A stretch of 35,876 nt of DNA. It comes from Sulfoacidibacillus ferrooxidans. GTDB taxonomy: Bacteria; Bacillota; Bacilli; Alicyclobacillales; SLC66. Every line of letters starts with the position of its first letter. The first letter of the stretch is position 1. Below the pieces are notes generated by a model, which was not told where the DNA came from, made no database searches, and saw only the letters and a list, made by a program, of their open reading frames with translations. This document shows, in pieces, positions 8,133 to 15,494 of the stretch. Position numbers and translations under genes: made by a program. The DNA lies in contig NZ_JALBUF010000018.1 of the NCBI RefSeq assembly GCF_022606465.1, positions 1 through 35,876 on the forward strand. The letters run 5' to 3'.

Positions 8133-8352
8133 GGCATCCTTCTTCTTGGTTGATTTGTTTTTGCAAACGCATTCTACCAATCTAAGGATGCTTTCTCATT
8201 GGTGTAAATTAGATGGTCAAGATCGAAAATGGATCACCAATGTGACCAATGTGACCAATGACAGCAAGCCTCGACGTCAATTTACGGCCTGCTAAAGTTG
8301 AGCTTACTAAATAAGTATAATATTACCATAACTGAAGTGGGGGGAATGTGTT

Positions 8353-9333
8353 GTGGACATAAATCGAGGTGAAGAGTCCAATCGTACCATAATGTGGATT
8401 CAAGGTGAGTATCTTGGGTTACAAGGAACGTACAAGGTGCCGGGTTACGAGTTCCAGTTAAGAAATCAGACCGACAAAGGCCAAGCAGGCCTCCAGGTTT
8501 TAGTTGCATCAACTCAGGATACCGCGAGGACGAAGGATGAGATAGACAAGTGTGCGGAGTGTGTTTCAGACTTGATATCCATCGCGTACGGAACGTTCGT
8601 CTCATGGTCCAAAATTGGCACACAACGGCAAAGGGCCATAGAGTGGGAATGTGAAAGAGAGATTTTGCGACCCGCGTCAGTGCATGAACTGATTGACTTT
8701 AGGAACCTTCAGCAATTCTTCAACGAAACGTGGTCTGAGTTGTATGCAATGTCTCCTGAAGAACGGCGGTTATGGCGTAAGCTGAACCACTCAATCGCTG
8801 TCGGGCGTTCGGAACCAATCTACCCCGTACCTTTTCTGCTACTACAAGCAACCATTGAGGAACTGACTAGCAGCGAACTGATTCTGAAATGGGAAAAATC
8901 CTATTATATAGACAACCCATCTAGACGGAAGACGAGACCCGATTTAAAGGATTGGCTCAGACGCGGGATTATGACTAACACCGATGAGAGCACCTGGAAA
9001 CAGTTTGAATCTGAGCTCCCGAACAAAGTCGAAGCACTTTTTCTTAAGTCATTCAGGGAACGAGCAAGAGCACTGTTTGATTTGTACGAAGTGTTCATTG
9101 ACGATGGCCATCTAAAAGATTTCACCTCGAAAAGGAATTCCACTCATAAAGGATATCAGTATGAGCAAGGGGACTGGAAGATTTGGAGCAGAGTGGCTTC
9201 ACCACTTCAGTATCTTCTCTTGAAGAAGCTTGGGTATACAGGGCCATACTATGACTATTCCAAAGCACCCCGGCAGCTCACAACCATGAAAGTTTCTGAA
9301 GGTTCGTGTGAGTTTGAGGAGGGTGAGCAGTGA
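8353..9333 (+). CDS. ApeA/HEPN-like protein (326 aa), probable defence protein
   Basis: The start is GTG at 8353, a short distance after GGGGGGAATG. The N-terminal 100 residues look beta-rich. The C-terminal half resembles an Apea-like HEPN domain: helices around PVPFLLLQATIEELTSSELI and RERARALFDLYEVFI, then a KRNSTHKG patch, and a final helix ending in LLLKKLGYTGPYYDY. HEPN nucleases use R-x4-6-H; here the Arg and His are only three residues apart (RNSTH), so activity is uncertain. ApeA-type HEPN proteins are stand-alone abortive-infection proteins. The stop overlaps the start of a second gene by GTGA, showing translational coupling to a partner now destroyed. The family call is by eye and moderate. 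Confidence 0.6.
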   Translation: MDINRGEESNRTIMWIQGEYLGLQGTYKVPGYEFQLRNQTDKGQAGLQVLVASTQDTARTKDEIDKCAECVSDLISIAYGTFVSWSKIGTQRQRAIEWECEREILRPASVHELIDFRNLQQFFNETWSELYAMSPEERRLWRKLNHSIAVGRSEPIYPVPFLLLQATIEELTSSELILKWEKSYYIDNPSRRKTRPDLKDWLRRGIMTNTDESTWKQFESELPNKVEALFLKSFRERARALFDLYEVFIDDGHLKDFTSKRNSTHKGYQYEQGDWKIWSRVASPLQYLLLKKLGYTGPYYDYSKAPRQLTTMKVSEGSCEFEEGEQ

Positions 9334-9395
9334 CCGCAGTGACCTTCTTTCAAGAGATGTTTAATCCATTGCTTGATGTCTTTCGCAACCTCTAA
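9330..9395 (+). pseudogene. Coupled downstream gene truncated by IS3
   Basis: GTG at 9330 overlaps the TGA of the HEPN-like gene (GTGA, 9330-9333) and is preceded by GAGGAGGG, so it is a real start. The frame encodes 21 residues (TAVTFFQEMFNPLLDVFRNL) and stops at 9393-9395, exactly where the IS3 end TGGAC begins (9396). The rest of the protein is lost. Confidence 0.6.
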
Positions 9396-10085
9396 TGGAC
9401 CTGTGTCAAGTTACTTGACACAAATCGAAGAACTATTTTACGCAACTGACGCAGACAATAGATCCTCCATCTGCTGAGGTGTTTTATAGCCAAGCGCTGA
9501 GTGAATTCGGTTGCGATTGTAGCGCCCTTCACTATACTGAAATACCTGAGGCAATGCGGTTTCATAAGAGGTAAAAATTGTTTTGTAAACCATTTAATTT
9601 TTCGAAATAGCATGAAAACTTTCGATTGGCGCATTGTCGTAGGGACATCCTGTAGCTGAAAAAGATGGTCGAAATCCTTGCTGAATCAGTTCTTCACGGT
9701 ACTCGTGACTCGTATACTGGCTCCCTCGATCCGAGTGAAGAATCACGCCCTTGAGAGGCCGCTGTGTCGTTATCGCTTGGTGTAGAGTTGACAATACACA
9801 GGATCTATCCATGGTTTTGCTAAAACACCATCCAATTATTTTGTTTATGGCTAAGTCCATGATGGAGGCCAGATAACAATAACCGTCTTGAACCGTGTTC
9901 AATTAGATGATATTACTCACCCATATTTCATTTCTTTTCGTCGTAGAAACATCCCGCTTGAGTATATTTCCCCCGTTATACAGCATCCTTTTTATAAGGT
10001 CGATATTTTTTAATGACGACGGATCGAAGACCTACGTTTTTCATGATGCGCTGTACTCGTTTTTCACTCACCTTAAAAGGCAATG
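9396..10085 (-). mobile_element. IS3-family copy 1, 3' half
   Basis: The outer end begins TGGACCTGTGTCAAG at 9396 and is closely similar to the outer end of copy 2 at 11356 read inward. The element is read on the minus strand and is cut at about 10085, where the left end of copy 2 begins (TGGACCTAG at 10086). Its 5' half is not found beyond copy 2, so insertion was accompanied or followed by a deletion. Confidence 0.7.
9438..10085 (-). pseudogene. IS3-family OrfB of copy 1, broken
   Basis: The frame contains VILHSDRGSQYTS and CPYDNAPIESFHAI, the second Asp and the Glu blocks of the rve-type DDE domain, and ends with NRIHSALGYKTPQQMEDLL at 9438. Decay includes a TAA in frame at 9596-9594 (after HAISKN), a stop and one-base loss near 9905-9990, and loss of everything N-terminal to about EKRVQRIMKNVG. 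Confidence 0.8.
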
Positions 10086-10158
10086 TGGACCTAGTATAAA
10101 GTGGTGGACACAAAAGAAAGGACTGGTAGACTACTATCGAAAGGGTGTTTCGAACAAA

Positions 10159-10428
10159 ATGGGAGCAAAACAAACTAGGTATTCTGATGAATGTAAGGCG
10201 ATGATTGTTGAACTCTATCGCAATGGGAAGACGCCATCAGAAATCACGAACGAATATGGTCTATGTAAAATGGCGCTTTATCAATGGGTTAATGAGCGTA
10301 AGGAAATCACTGTAGAGAATGATACGGTGACATCCCTGGATATCAAGACATTCAAGAATCGCATTCGGGAACTAGAAGAGGAAAATGAAATATTAAAAAA
10401 GGCTATGACCATATTCGCCAAAAGGTAA
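10159..10428 (+). CDS. IS3-family OrfA (89 aa)
   Basis: The ATG at 10159 opens MGAKQTRYSDECKAMIVEL, an HTH_Tnp_1 domain, with the helix-turn-helix around TPSEITNEYGLCKMALYQW. It ends in the leucine-zipper-like IRELEEENEILKKAMTIFAK that multimerises OrfA with OrfB. The usual A-rich slip site (ATTAAAAAAGG) lies at about 10391-10401, close to the end, for a frameshift into OrfB. OrfA alone binds ends but cannot transpose. The frame is intact although OrfB is not. Confidence 0.75.
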   Translation: MGAKQTRYSDECKAMIVELYRNGKTPSEITNEYGLCKMALYQWVNERKEITVENDTVTSLDIKTFKNRIRELEEENEILKKAMTIFAKR

Positions 10429-10430
10429 GT

Positions 10431-11316
10431 GTGCGTGAACTGGCTGATGTCGCCGCATCCCAGTATGAAAAACATTCCATAAAGAAAGTATGTAAGGTGC
10501 TGGGAATCGGTCGTAGCAGCTATTATTTCTGTGCGCAAAAACGCCCAGATGGACGATTAAAATAAGAAAACAAGCTACTAAGACGAGAAATCATCAGGAT
10601 TGATCATGAACAAGACGGCGTCTATGGCGCCACTAAAATTCGGAAAGAGATGAATCAGTTGTATGTACCGTTCGCAGTCAGTGAAAAGCGAGTGCAACGT
10701 ATCATGAAAAGTCTGGGATTGAGGTCTATCGTGATCAAAAAATACAGACCTTATCAAGCAGACGCCGTATATAACGAAGGCGAAAATGTACTCAAGTGGG
10801 ATTTCTCTACCACTAAGAAAAATGAAAAACGGGTTAGTGATATCACGTATTTACACACTGTAGCGGATGGGTGGACTTACTTAGGATCCATGATGGATGT
10901 AGCCACAAACAAGATGATCGGATGAAATTATAGTAAAACAATGGATAAGAGTTGTGTACTATCCGCTCTGAATCAGGCAGTCACGACGCAGAGACCGGAA
11001 CATGGGGTCATCCTCCACTCAGACCGAGGGAGTCAGTATACAAGTCATGAGTACCGAGAGAAACTGCTTAGTCTGGGCATCCGTCAATCGTTTTCATCCA
11101 AAGGGTGTCCCTACGACAACGCACCTATCGAAAGTTTTCATGCCATCTTGAAAAAAGAGATGGTCTACAGAACCGTATTCAAATCCTACGAAGACGCAAA
11201 ACCATAGTTATTTCAATACATTGAGGGTCGATATCATCGTAACAGAATTCATTCAGCTATTCAGTACAAAACGCCTCAATAAATGGAAGATTTACTATCT
11301 GCAGTCATCACCTAAA
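10431..11316 (+). pseudogene. IS3-family OrfB with four in-frame stops
   Basis: One frame runs the full OrfB length: VYGATKIRKEM, SEKRVQRIMKSLGLRSI, VILHSDRGSQYTSHEYRE, CPYDNAPIESFHAI and NRIHSAIQYKTPQ. It is interrupted by stops at about 10563, 10923, 11205 and 11280. Comparison with copy 1 shows that the second replaces Trp (GW to G-stop) and the last two replace Gln (PQ and QQ). All three fit single C-to-T or G-to-A changes from common codons. The catalytic D and E blocks are still readable. Confidence 0.8.
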
Positions 11317-11492
11317 TAGTTCTTCTTTTTGTGTCTAGCACCTTGACAGAAGTCCATAGAGGGCAACAATCATGGACTTGAATTCCTCAGTATACTTAAT
11401 TGGTTTAGTTACCAATTTAGGTATATTTTGTCAAGCAACAATACCCGAAAAAATCGTGTGTTTCTACCCATCGATCGGACGGGTATTTTACT

Positions 11493-11855
11493 CTAGGTTA
11501 AACAGACGGGATGGAGCGCGTGCGCCCAAGCTTCGTAAGCAGTAATTAAAGCTGGAGATGCTTCAAAGGCCGAAACCATTGTTTTAACCGTCGTCATAAG
11601 TATTTGAATCAATGTTTTGTTAGGCTTGTCCTCTCTTGCCTGAGCAGCCGCCGTTTGAACCGTACCGATAAGATCCTTGCGTGTATCTTGTGGAATATCA
11701 TGAGCCTTCAGAGCCTCAATCAATGCTTCGGTAGCGTCCTTTACTTGCTGCCCTAAGTGGTTGGTTGTGGTTACAGTATTGTTATCACCAATGGCAAATG
11801 CACTTTGGTTCGCTTGAATGGACCCAATGTTAACCTCTGTTTTTTGATCGCTCAT
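11493..11855 (-). CDS. Small protein with RHIM-like GxxN motif (120 aa)
   Basis: The ATG at 11855-11853 is preceded by GGAGGTG, so I use it rather than the much longer open frame upstream. The N-terminus (MSDQKTEVNIGSIQANQSAF) leads to AIGDNNTV, which fits the G-x-x-N-x-V core of RHIM-like bacterial amyloid signalling motifs. A helical region of about 90 residues follows (VKDATEALIEALKAHDIPQD and onward). Bacterial proteins with such motifs can act as adaptors or co-factors for conflict-system effectors. That role is inference only: short GDNNT stretches also occur in unrelated proteins. It is the last gene of a three-gene minus-strand operon. No membrane segment or enzyme motif is visible. 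Confidence 0.65.
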   Translation of the reverse strand: MSDQKTEVNIGSIQANQSAFAIGDNNTVTTTNHLGQQVKDATEALIEALKAHDIPQDTRKDLIGTVQTAAAQAREDKPNKTLIQILMTTVKTMVSAFEASPALITAYEAWAHALHPVCLT

Positions 11856-11986
11856 CTTTACACCTCCGTAATAATTATGTTCATGTATGTGTATCTCGGC
11901 CACACCCGGTGCTACGCTTTGAAGCAACTCTACATCCTGTGAATTCAATGCTACTGAAAGTGCGACAGCCGGCTTACGAGTGCTGT

Positions 11987-12379
11987 TCAAAACCTCTGAC
12001 CTGGCCGGTGCAGCAAATGATGTTTTTTTTTTGCTCTCTGTCGAATCTTTTCTCGAAAATGCTGTTTGAATCCAAACACAGGGCAAAGCATGTCGGTGCT
12101 GATCTCGTACTCTTCTTCGCAGAAGTAGCAATGAACCACTGATCCAACAGACTCATGAATGTCATCCACTTCCGCAATGGTTCGCACACAGTCATATGAC
12201 TGGCATATTATCTGCCAACGGACGAATAATCTATCTTCTTGAACGAAGGTCAACAATTTGTGAAAAACGTCTTGAACAGGCACGGAGGTACTAGAGGTGA
12301 TGGCCGATGGATAGAACTTTGTAATTGGCAACAATGCTGCTTCTTCGACCCAATGGTCTACATCCCACAAATCCGGCAC
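11987..12379 (-). CDS. Hypothetical protein with Cys motif and A10 tract (about 130 aa)
   Basis: GTG at 12379-12377 is favoured because TAGGAG lies eight bases upstream; GTG at 12388 is too close to it. The protein begins MPDLWDVDHWVEEAALL and contains CYFCEEEYEISTDMLC, a possible zinc-binding C-x2-C-x12-C cluster. Near its end the minus strand has ten consecutive A residues (12032-12023). In the current frame the protein ends ten residues later with HRPGQRF. One base of slippage instead opens a frame that runs without a stop (TSFAAPARSEVLNS, then EIHIHEHNYYGGVK) straight into the 120-residue gene downstream. The real protein may be the longer or fused one. It starts 25 bp after the preceding gene. 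Family unknown. Confidence 0.55.
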   Translation of the reverse strand: MPDLWDVDHWVEEAALLPITKFYPSAITSSTSVPVQDVFHKLLTFVQEDRLFVRWQIICQSYDCVRTIAEVDDIHESVGSVVHCYFCEEEYEISTDMLCPVFGFKQHFREKIRQRAKKKHHLLHRPGQRF

Positions 12380-12403
12380 AAATACCACTCCTACGGACTA
12401 AAA

Positions 12404-13492
12404 TTAATCCAAAACCAAACGCTTCCGGACATACGTCATTGCCTGTTCTGTAGCAGGTGTGATGAAATATATGCTGTTCGTCTTCAACCCGATTTTAACT
12501 GTATATTGATGCTCAACTCCATCCTCATTAACGAAAAACTGAACATAACCGCCTTGGTGTTCAAGATTGGACTTCAGATAGTCGTACAAAGGAAGGCCAC
12601 GCAAATCGCGATCCTTCACCCCTAGACCAACCTTCTCCATCCCGTTCAAAATCAGCACAGTAAATGGAACCGCAGCATATTCGTCACCCAGTAGTTCTCG
12701 CGCCTCGTTCAACTTTTGTTGAAGTTCTTCAATATCTTCGGATTCAAAATATGAGTCTAAAGCCTCAAGAATACGAATTACGGAAGTAGCATGGTTTTGA
12801 GTAAATTCATCGAGGTATATTTGAGGTTTCCCTACGGCATCCACGAGTTCTCCTCCAAGAGCGTCTGCAATTTCCTCGACATTGTATCCAAAACGAGACA
12901 TAATCGGCTTGACTCCGATGGTTACATGCTGTCGGATAGCTTGTGCAAATGTTTTAGCGATTCGATTAGCGGCTTTTGGTTCAGTTCGAATTTATATGTA
13001 GCCCTGCTCCTCATTCACCCGAACCGTTGTTACAGCACTACGGGCATGAGTTGAAACAGAATCCATAAAAACTTCTCGGGTGACTCCTGTTTTATAAGTG
13101 TAACGAAGCAGGTATTCTCCTTCTTGTTCACCTTCTGCGGCACAAATTAAAACCGGATCGCTAGTCAAACTCTCTCTGTCTGGAATACGCATGTGCTCAA
13201 AAGGATCGAAGTCGTTTGTACCCTGCCTAAGTAATTCTTTAACTCCTCGAATTCCTTCAGAAGTGGAGTAATACCACATTGATGAAGTCCGCCCGCAAAA
13301 AATTCGATCTTTACACGTCTCAAAAACAATAGACTTCTGTTGCTGCCCTTCTTTTTCTTTATTCCAAACTCTCTCCGCGAGTTCACCAATAGACCCTGTA
13401 TCAGGAACGTCCAAGTTGATACATATGTCCTTCAGAGTTTCTTTTGGTAGTTTTACTATATCCGACAGCAGAATAATTTCTTCAAGATTCAA
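12404..13492 (-). pseudogene. Hypothetical gene (about 360 codons) split by one TAA
   Basis: Two open stretches, 13492-12992 (166 codons from a TTG start behind GAGGAGGAAG) and 12901-12404 (165 codons), are in the same frame. They are separated only by TAA at 12994-12992 and about 30 readable codons (IRTEPKAANRIAKTFAQAI...). The original was therefore one protein of about 361 residues. The N-terminus (LPKETLKDICINLDVP, then GSIGELAERVW) looks like a SAP-type DNA-binding helix pair. A middle section has a C-x7-C spacing, and the C-terminal half mixes helices (EDIEELQQKLNEARELLG) with strands (GGYVQFFVNEDGVEHQYTV). No family recognised. It is first in the operon with the next two genes. If the stop is real, the downstream half could be reinitiated at ATG 12901, but I see no ribosome binding site there. 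Confidence 0.6.
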
Positions 13493-13622
13493 AATACTTC
13501 CTCCTCGATTGGGATGAGTTACTACTGCATATTACTTCTAAATTATCCACTCAATGCGGTAAGTACTAGGCCAGTGATTCAGGTAAATCCCGGCCACCTT
13601 TCACGTCTTACTCTCCTGACTC

Positions 13623-14085
13623 TTATTTACCAGATGTTTCGTCCTCTTGCAAGGGGTCTCCCTTCGTTCACATCGATTCTCCACGCATCACAATTCGATG
13701 AGCCCGATGCGAAATACGATCTATCACGGCATCCGCCACGTTCGGATCGGGCATCTGCTCGTGCCAGAGTTCAAACGGAAGTTGGCTGGCGATGCAGGTC
13801 GCTCGCGTACCTGTGCGGTCATCCAGAACCTCCAATACTTCGCGCTTGCGCACTGGTCATGGGGGCTAAGTCCCAATCGTCCAGGATGAGTAGATCCGTT
13901 TTGGCCAGCTGCCGTATCCGGTCTGCGTAGCTTCCATCGCCTCTTGAGAGATACAGGTCATCCAACAGTCGAGGCAGACGCATATATCGGACGCGGTAGC
14001 CCTGACGACAAGCCGCGTGCCCGAGAGCGCACACAAAATAGATTTTACCGTTATGTAGGGAACAACCTAACGGTAAAACGCACTT
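13623..14085 (-). pseudogene. istB: IS21-family IstB (element 1), decayed
   Basis: The minus strand carries CALGHAACRQGYRVRYMRLP, then LLDDLYLSRGDGSYADRIRQ and LAKTDLLILDDWDLAPM. LLILDDW is the Walker B of the IstB AAA+ ATPase. A frameshift near 13850 moves to the frame with EVLEVLDDRTGTRATCIASQ, SQLPFELWHEQMPDPN and RIVMRGESM. The Walker A region near 14050-14075 is degraded (GCSLHNGK). A TGA at 13670-13668, probably from an Arg CGA, precedes the native end at 13623. No IstA is present. Confidence 0.8.
14043..14078. repeat. 11-bp perfect hairpin
   Basis: TTTTACCGTTA (14043-14053) is exactly inverted at 14068-14078 around a 14-base loop. It falls inside the degraded Walker A region of the IstB remnant, so it may be a by-product of decay rather than a signal. 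Confidence 0.35.
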
Positions 14086-14127
14086 AGCGACCGCTCAGGG
14101 GATAGAATGTGTTTTGCAAGTAAAAAG

Positions 14128-14165
14128 TGCATAGTTTTGCAAAGAATTTTTGCATAGGGCACTAC
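14128..14165. repeat. IS21-type terminal repeat, copy a
   Basis: AGTGCATAGTTTTGCA, then TTTTGCATAGGGCACTA. The same pattern recurs in direct orientation at 14583-14639. Copy a lies just beyond the end of the second IstB remnant and is probably that element's right end. Confidence 0.5.
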
Positions 14166-14177
14166 TAACACAGAATA

Positions 14178-14565
14178 TTAGGACTTCACGCTAGATAGTG
14201 CATGTTTCAATCTGTAACTTTCACCCGTGAAGGCTAGTATGTGTGCATAGTGCACCAATCTGTCGACTAGTGCGGCAGTGAGTCGGTTGTCCCCAAATAT
14301 GGTTCCCCATTGACCGAACTCCAGATTAGACGTCACAATAACGCTTCGACTCTCGTAAAAATGTGAGACCACGTGGAATAGCAGTTGTGCACCCGTTTGG
14401 TGGAACGGTGTGAATCCCATTTCATCTAAGATGAGTAATTCGCAGTTTTATCATTCTGTGAAACCGTGCTAACGTCCCATCTTCATTTTTCTTTTGTAGC
14501 AAAGCCACTAACTCGTGTACCCGAAAGAATCTCAACTCCTTGCCACGATGGCATGCCTCTATTGT
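14178..14565 (-). pseudogene. istB: IS21-family IstB (element 2), decayed
   Basis: A second, different IstB: ACHRGKELRFFRVHELVALL near 14510-14556, a frameshift at about 14445, then MGFTPFHQTGAQLLFHVVSH, SVIVTSNLEFGQWGTIFGD and LVDRLVHYAHILAFTGESYR, ending at 14178. The DEMGF Walker B is split by the shift. The N-terminal third and IstA are missing. Confidence 0.8.
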
Positions 14566-14582
14566 TTATTGCAGAATAGAAG

Positions 14583-14639
14583 TGCAGAGTTTTGCAGCTT
14601 AAAAGTGCAGATCCTTGCAATTGTATAACAAGGGCACTA
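14583..14639. repeat. IS21-type terminal repeat, copy b
   Basis: AGTGCAGAGTTTTGCA, AAAAGTGCAG and CAAGGGCACTA repeat copy a in the same orientation. Direct rather than inverted placement suggests ends of two separate elements. Confidence 0.45.
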
Positions 14640-14694
14640 GACAACACCCAACCACTACTCTACTCTTGTATCTATTGAAAAATAAAAAGGAGAT

Positions 14695-14853
14695 GTGAGA
14701 GGAGGGTTGGAAGACATAAATGGTGATATCCTTGGATCACTATTATCTTGTAATGAGCCAACAGTACTTGAAATTGCGTTGGTAGAGGATAGTATCCCTC
14801 CTATGGGTGATTGTGTGAATTTTTTGTCCTCGTTTGCAGGATCGAAAGACTGA
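14695..14853 (+). CDS. Possible 52-residue ORF, unassigned
   Basis: GTG at 14695 follows AAGGAG by only two bases. An alternative TTG at 14707 follows GAGGAGGG just as closely. The frame reads LEDINGDILGSLLSCNEPTV and ends FAGSKD at TGA 14851-14853. It is acidic and hydrophobic with no known motif. It could be the N-terminal stump of a gene broken by the adjoining group II intron remnant, which begins about 20 bp downstream on the other strand. Confidence 0.3.
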   Translation: MRGGLEDINGDILGSLLSCNEPTVLEIALVEDSIPPMGDCVNFLSSFAGSKD

Positions 14854-14879
14854 TCAGTGACTAAACAATATGTAATCAG

Positions 14880-14952
14880 GTAGGAGGCTACCCATTAGTT
14901 GAGTAGCCGACCTCCCACACCACCGTACGTACCGTTCGGTATACGGCGGTTC
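14880..14952 (-). ncRNA. Group II intron domains V and VI
   Basis: On the minus strand, 14950-14919 folds as a 34-nt-type domain V: ACCGCCGT pairs with ACGGTGGT, followed by a bulge and TACC-GAAC-GGTA. It is followed by a domain VI hairpin (GGCTAC/GTAGCC, 14908-14886) with an unpaired-A region (CAACTAATG). Position, directly after the maturase stop, and sequence are those of a bacterial group II intron 3' end. The intron 5' domains are not found in this window. Confidence 0.7.
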
Positions 14953-15494
14953 CTAAGTTTCCGCTGTGACTTGTCGGTAGTAATCGGAGAAAGATAAGAA
15001 ACCCAAACCCTTTAGGGTGTTGTTACCAAGGTATTTGGAAATGATTAGGCTATCGGATGTCCTCCAGTAGCTCTTTCTTGTGTTGGCGTATTCCCATGCT
15101 TTCTGTTCGTGGATTCCGAATGACTGTAGCATCTTGTACCTCGTCCTCACCCGTTTCCATTGTTTCCAGTAAATCATGCGAATTCACCTTCTCATCCATT
15201 CGTCTGTGGTCTGAAGCAGTTTCTTCACGTCCGCTATTTTGAAATAGTTCACCCATCCCATAATGTAGCGACGAAGCTTCATTGCTCTGTCCACATTTCC
15301 CATTCCATTACTTCTTGATGTAAGCTTTTTTATTTTGGCTTTCATCTTTGCAACGGATTTCGGGTGGATTCTGATTCTCATCTTTCCTTTGCATTGGTAG
15401 AATGAGAATCCAAGAAACTTCACTTTCCATGCCTCATCCACCACTGTCTTCTCCCAATTCACCTTAAGAAACAACTTTTCCTCCATGAATGGGA
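14953..15494 (-). pseudogene. ltrA: Group II intron reverse transcriptase/maturase, C-terminal part
   Basis: The frame reads PFMEEKLFLKVN, WKVKFLGFSFYQCKGKMRIR, LRRYIMGWVNYFKIADVKKL and DEWMRR. It then meets an in-frame TGA (15186-15184, probably Arg CGA) and resumes IRMIYWKQWKRVRTRYKMLQ, RKSYWRTSDS and LGFLSFSDYYRQV. These are the thumb/maturase (X) domain and the GIIM C-terminal domain. The upstream part is separated by the insertion sequence at 15495-17410; a further piece survives at 17411-17478. Confidence 0.85.
15491..15494. repeat. Target-site duplication GGGA (left)
   Basis: GGGA at 15491-15494 directly precedes the left terminal repeat and is repeated at 17411-17414 directly after the right one. 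Removing the element and one copy restores the maturase frame (AERTLENILPFMEEK). Confidence 0.75.

Larger units (their letters stand above)
10086..11356 (+). mobile_element. IS3-family copy 2, full length but dead
   Basis: The element is 1271 bp, from TGGACCTAGTATAAAG at 10086 to CTTGACAGAAGTCCA ending at 11356, with imperfect terminal inverted repeats. It contains an intact OrfA and a full-length OrfB carrying four in-frame stops. It lies inside or against copy 1 in the opposite orientation. No target duplication is evident. Confidence 0.75.

Noticed and set aside
8196-8262. Short inverted and tandem ATGTGACCA-like repeats upstream of the HEPN-like gene
   Set aside because: Only 7-10 bp; could be an operator but too weak to claim.
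9907-10158. N-terminal extension of the IS3 OrfA frame
   Set aside because: It runs antisense through copy 1 and across the IS border; the real OrfA starts at ATG 10159.
11856-12131. Long upstream extension of the 120-residue gene as its true N-terminus
   Set aside because: ATG 11855 has its own strong ribosome binding site. The extension is better explained as the shifted end of the upstream gene and is discussed as a finding.
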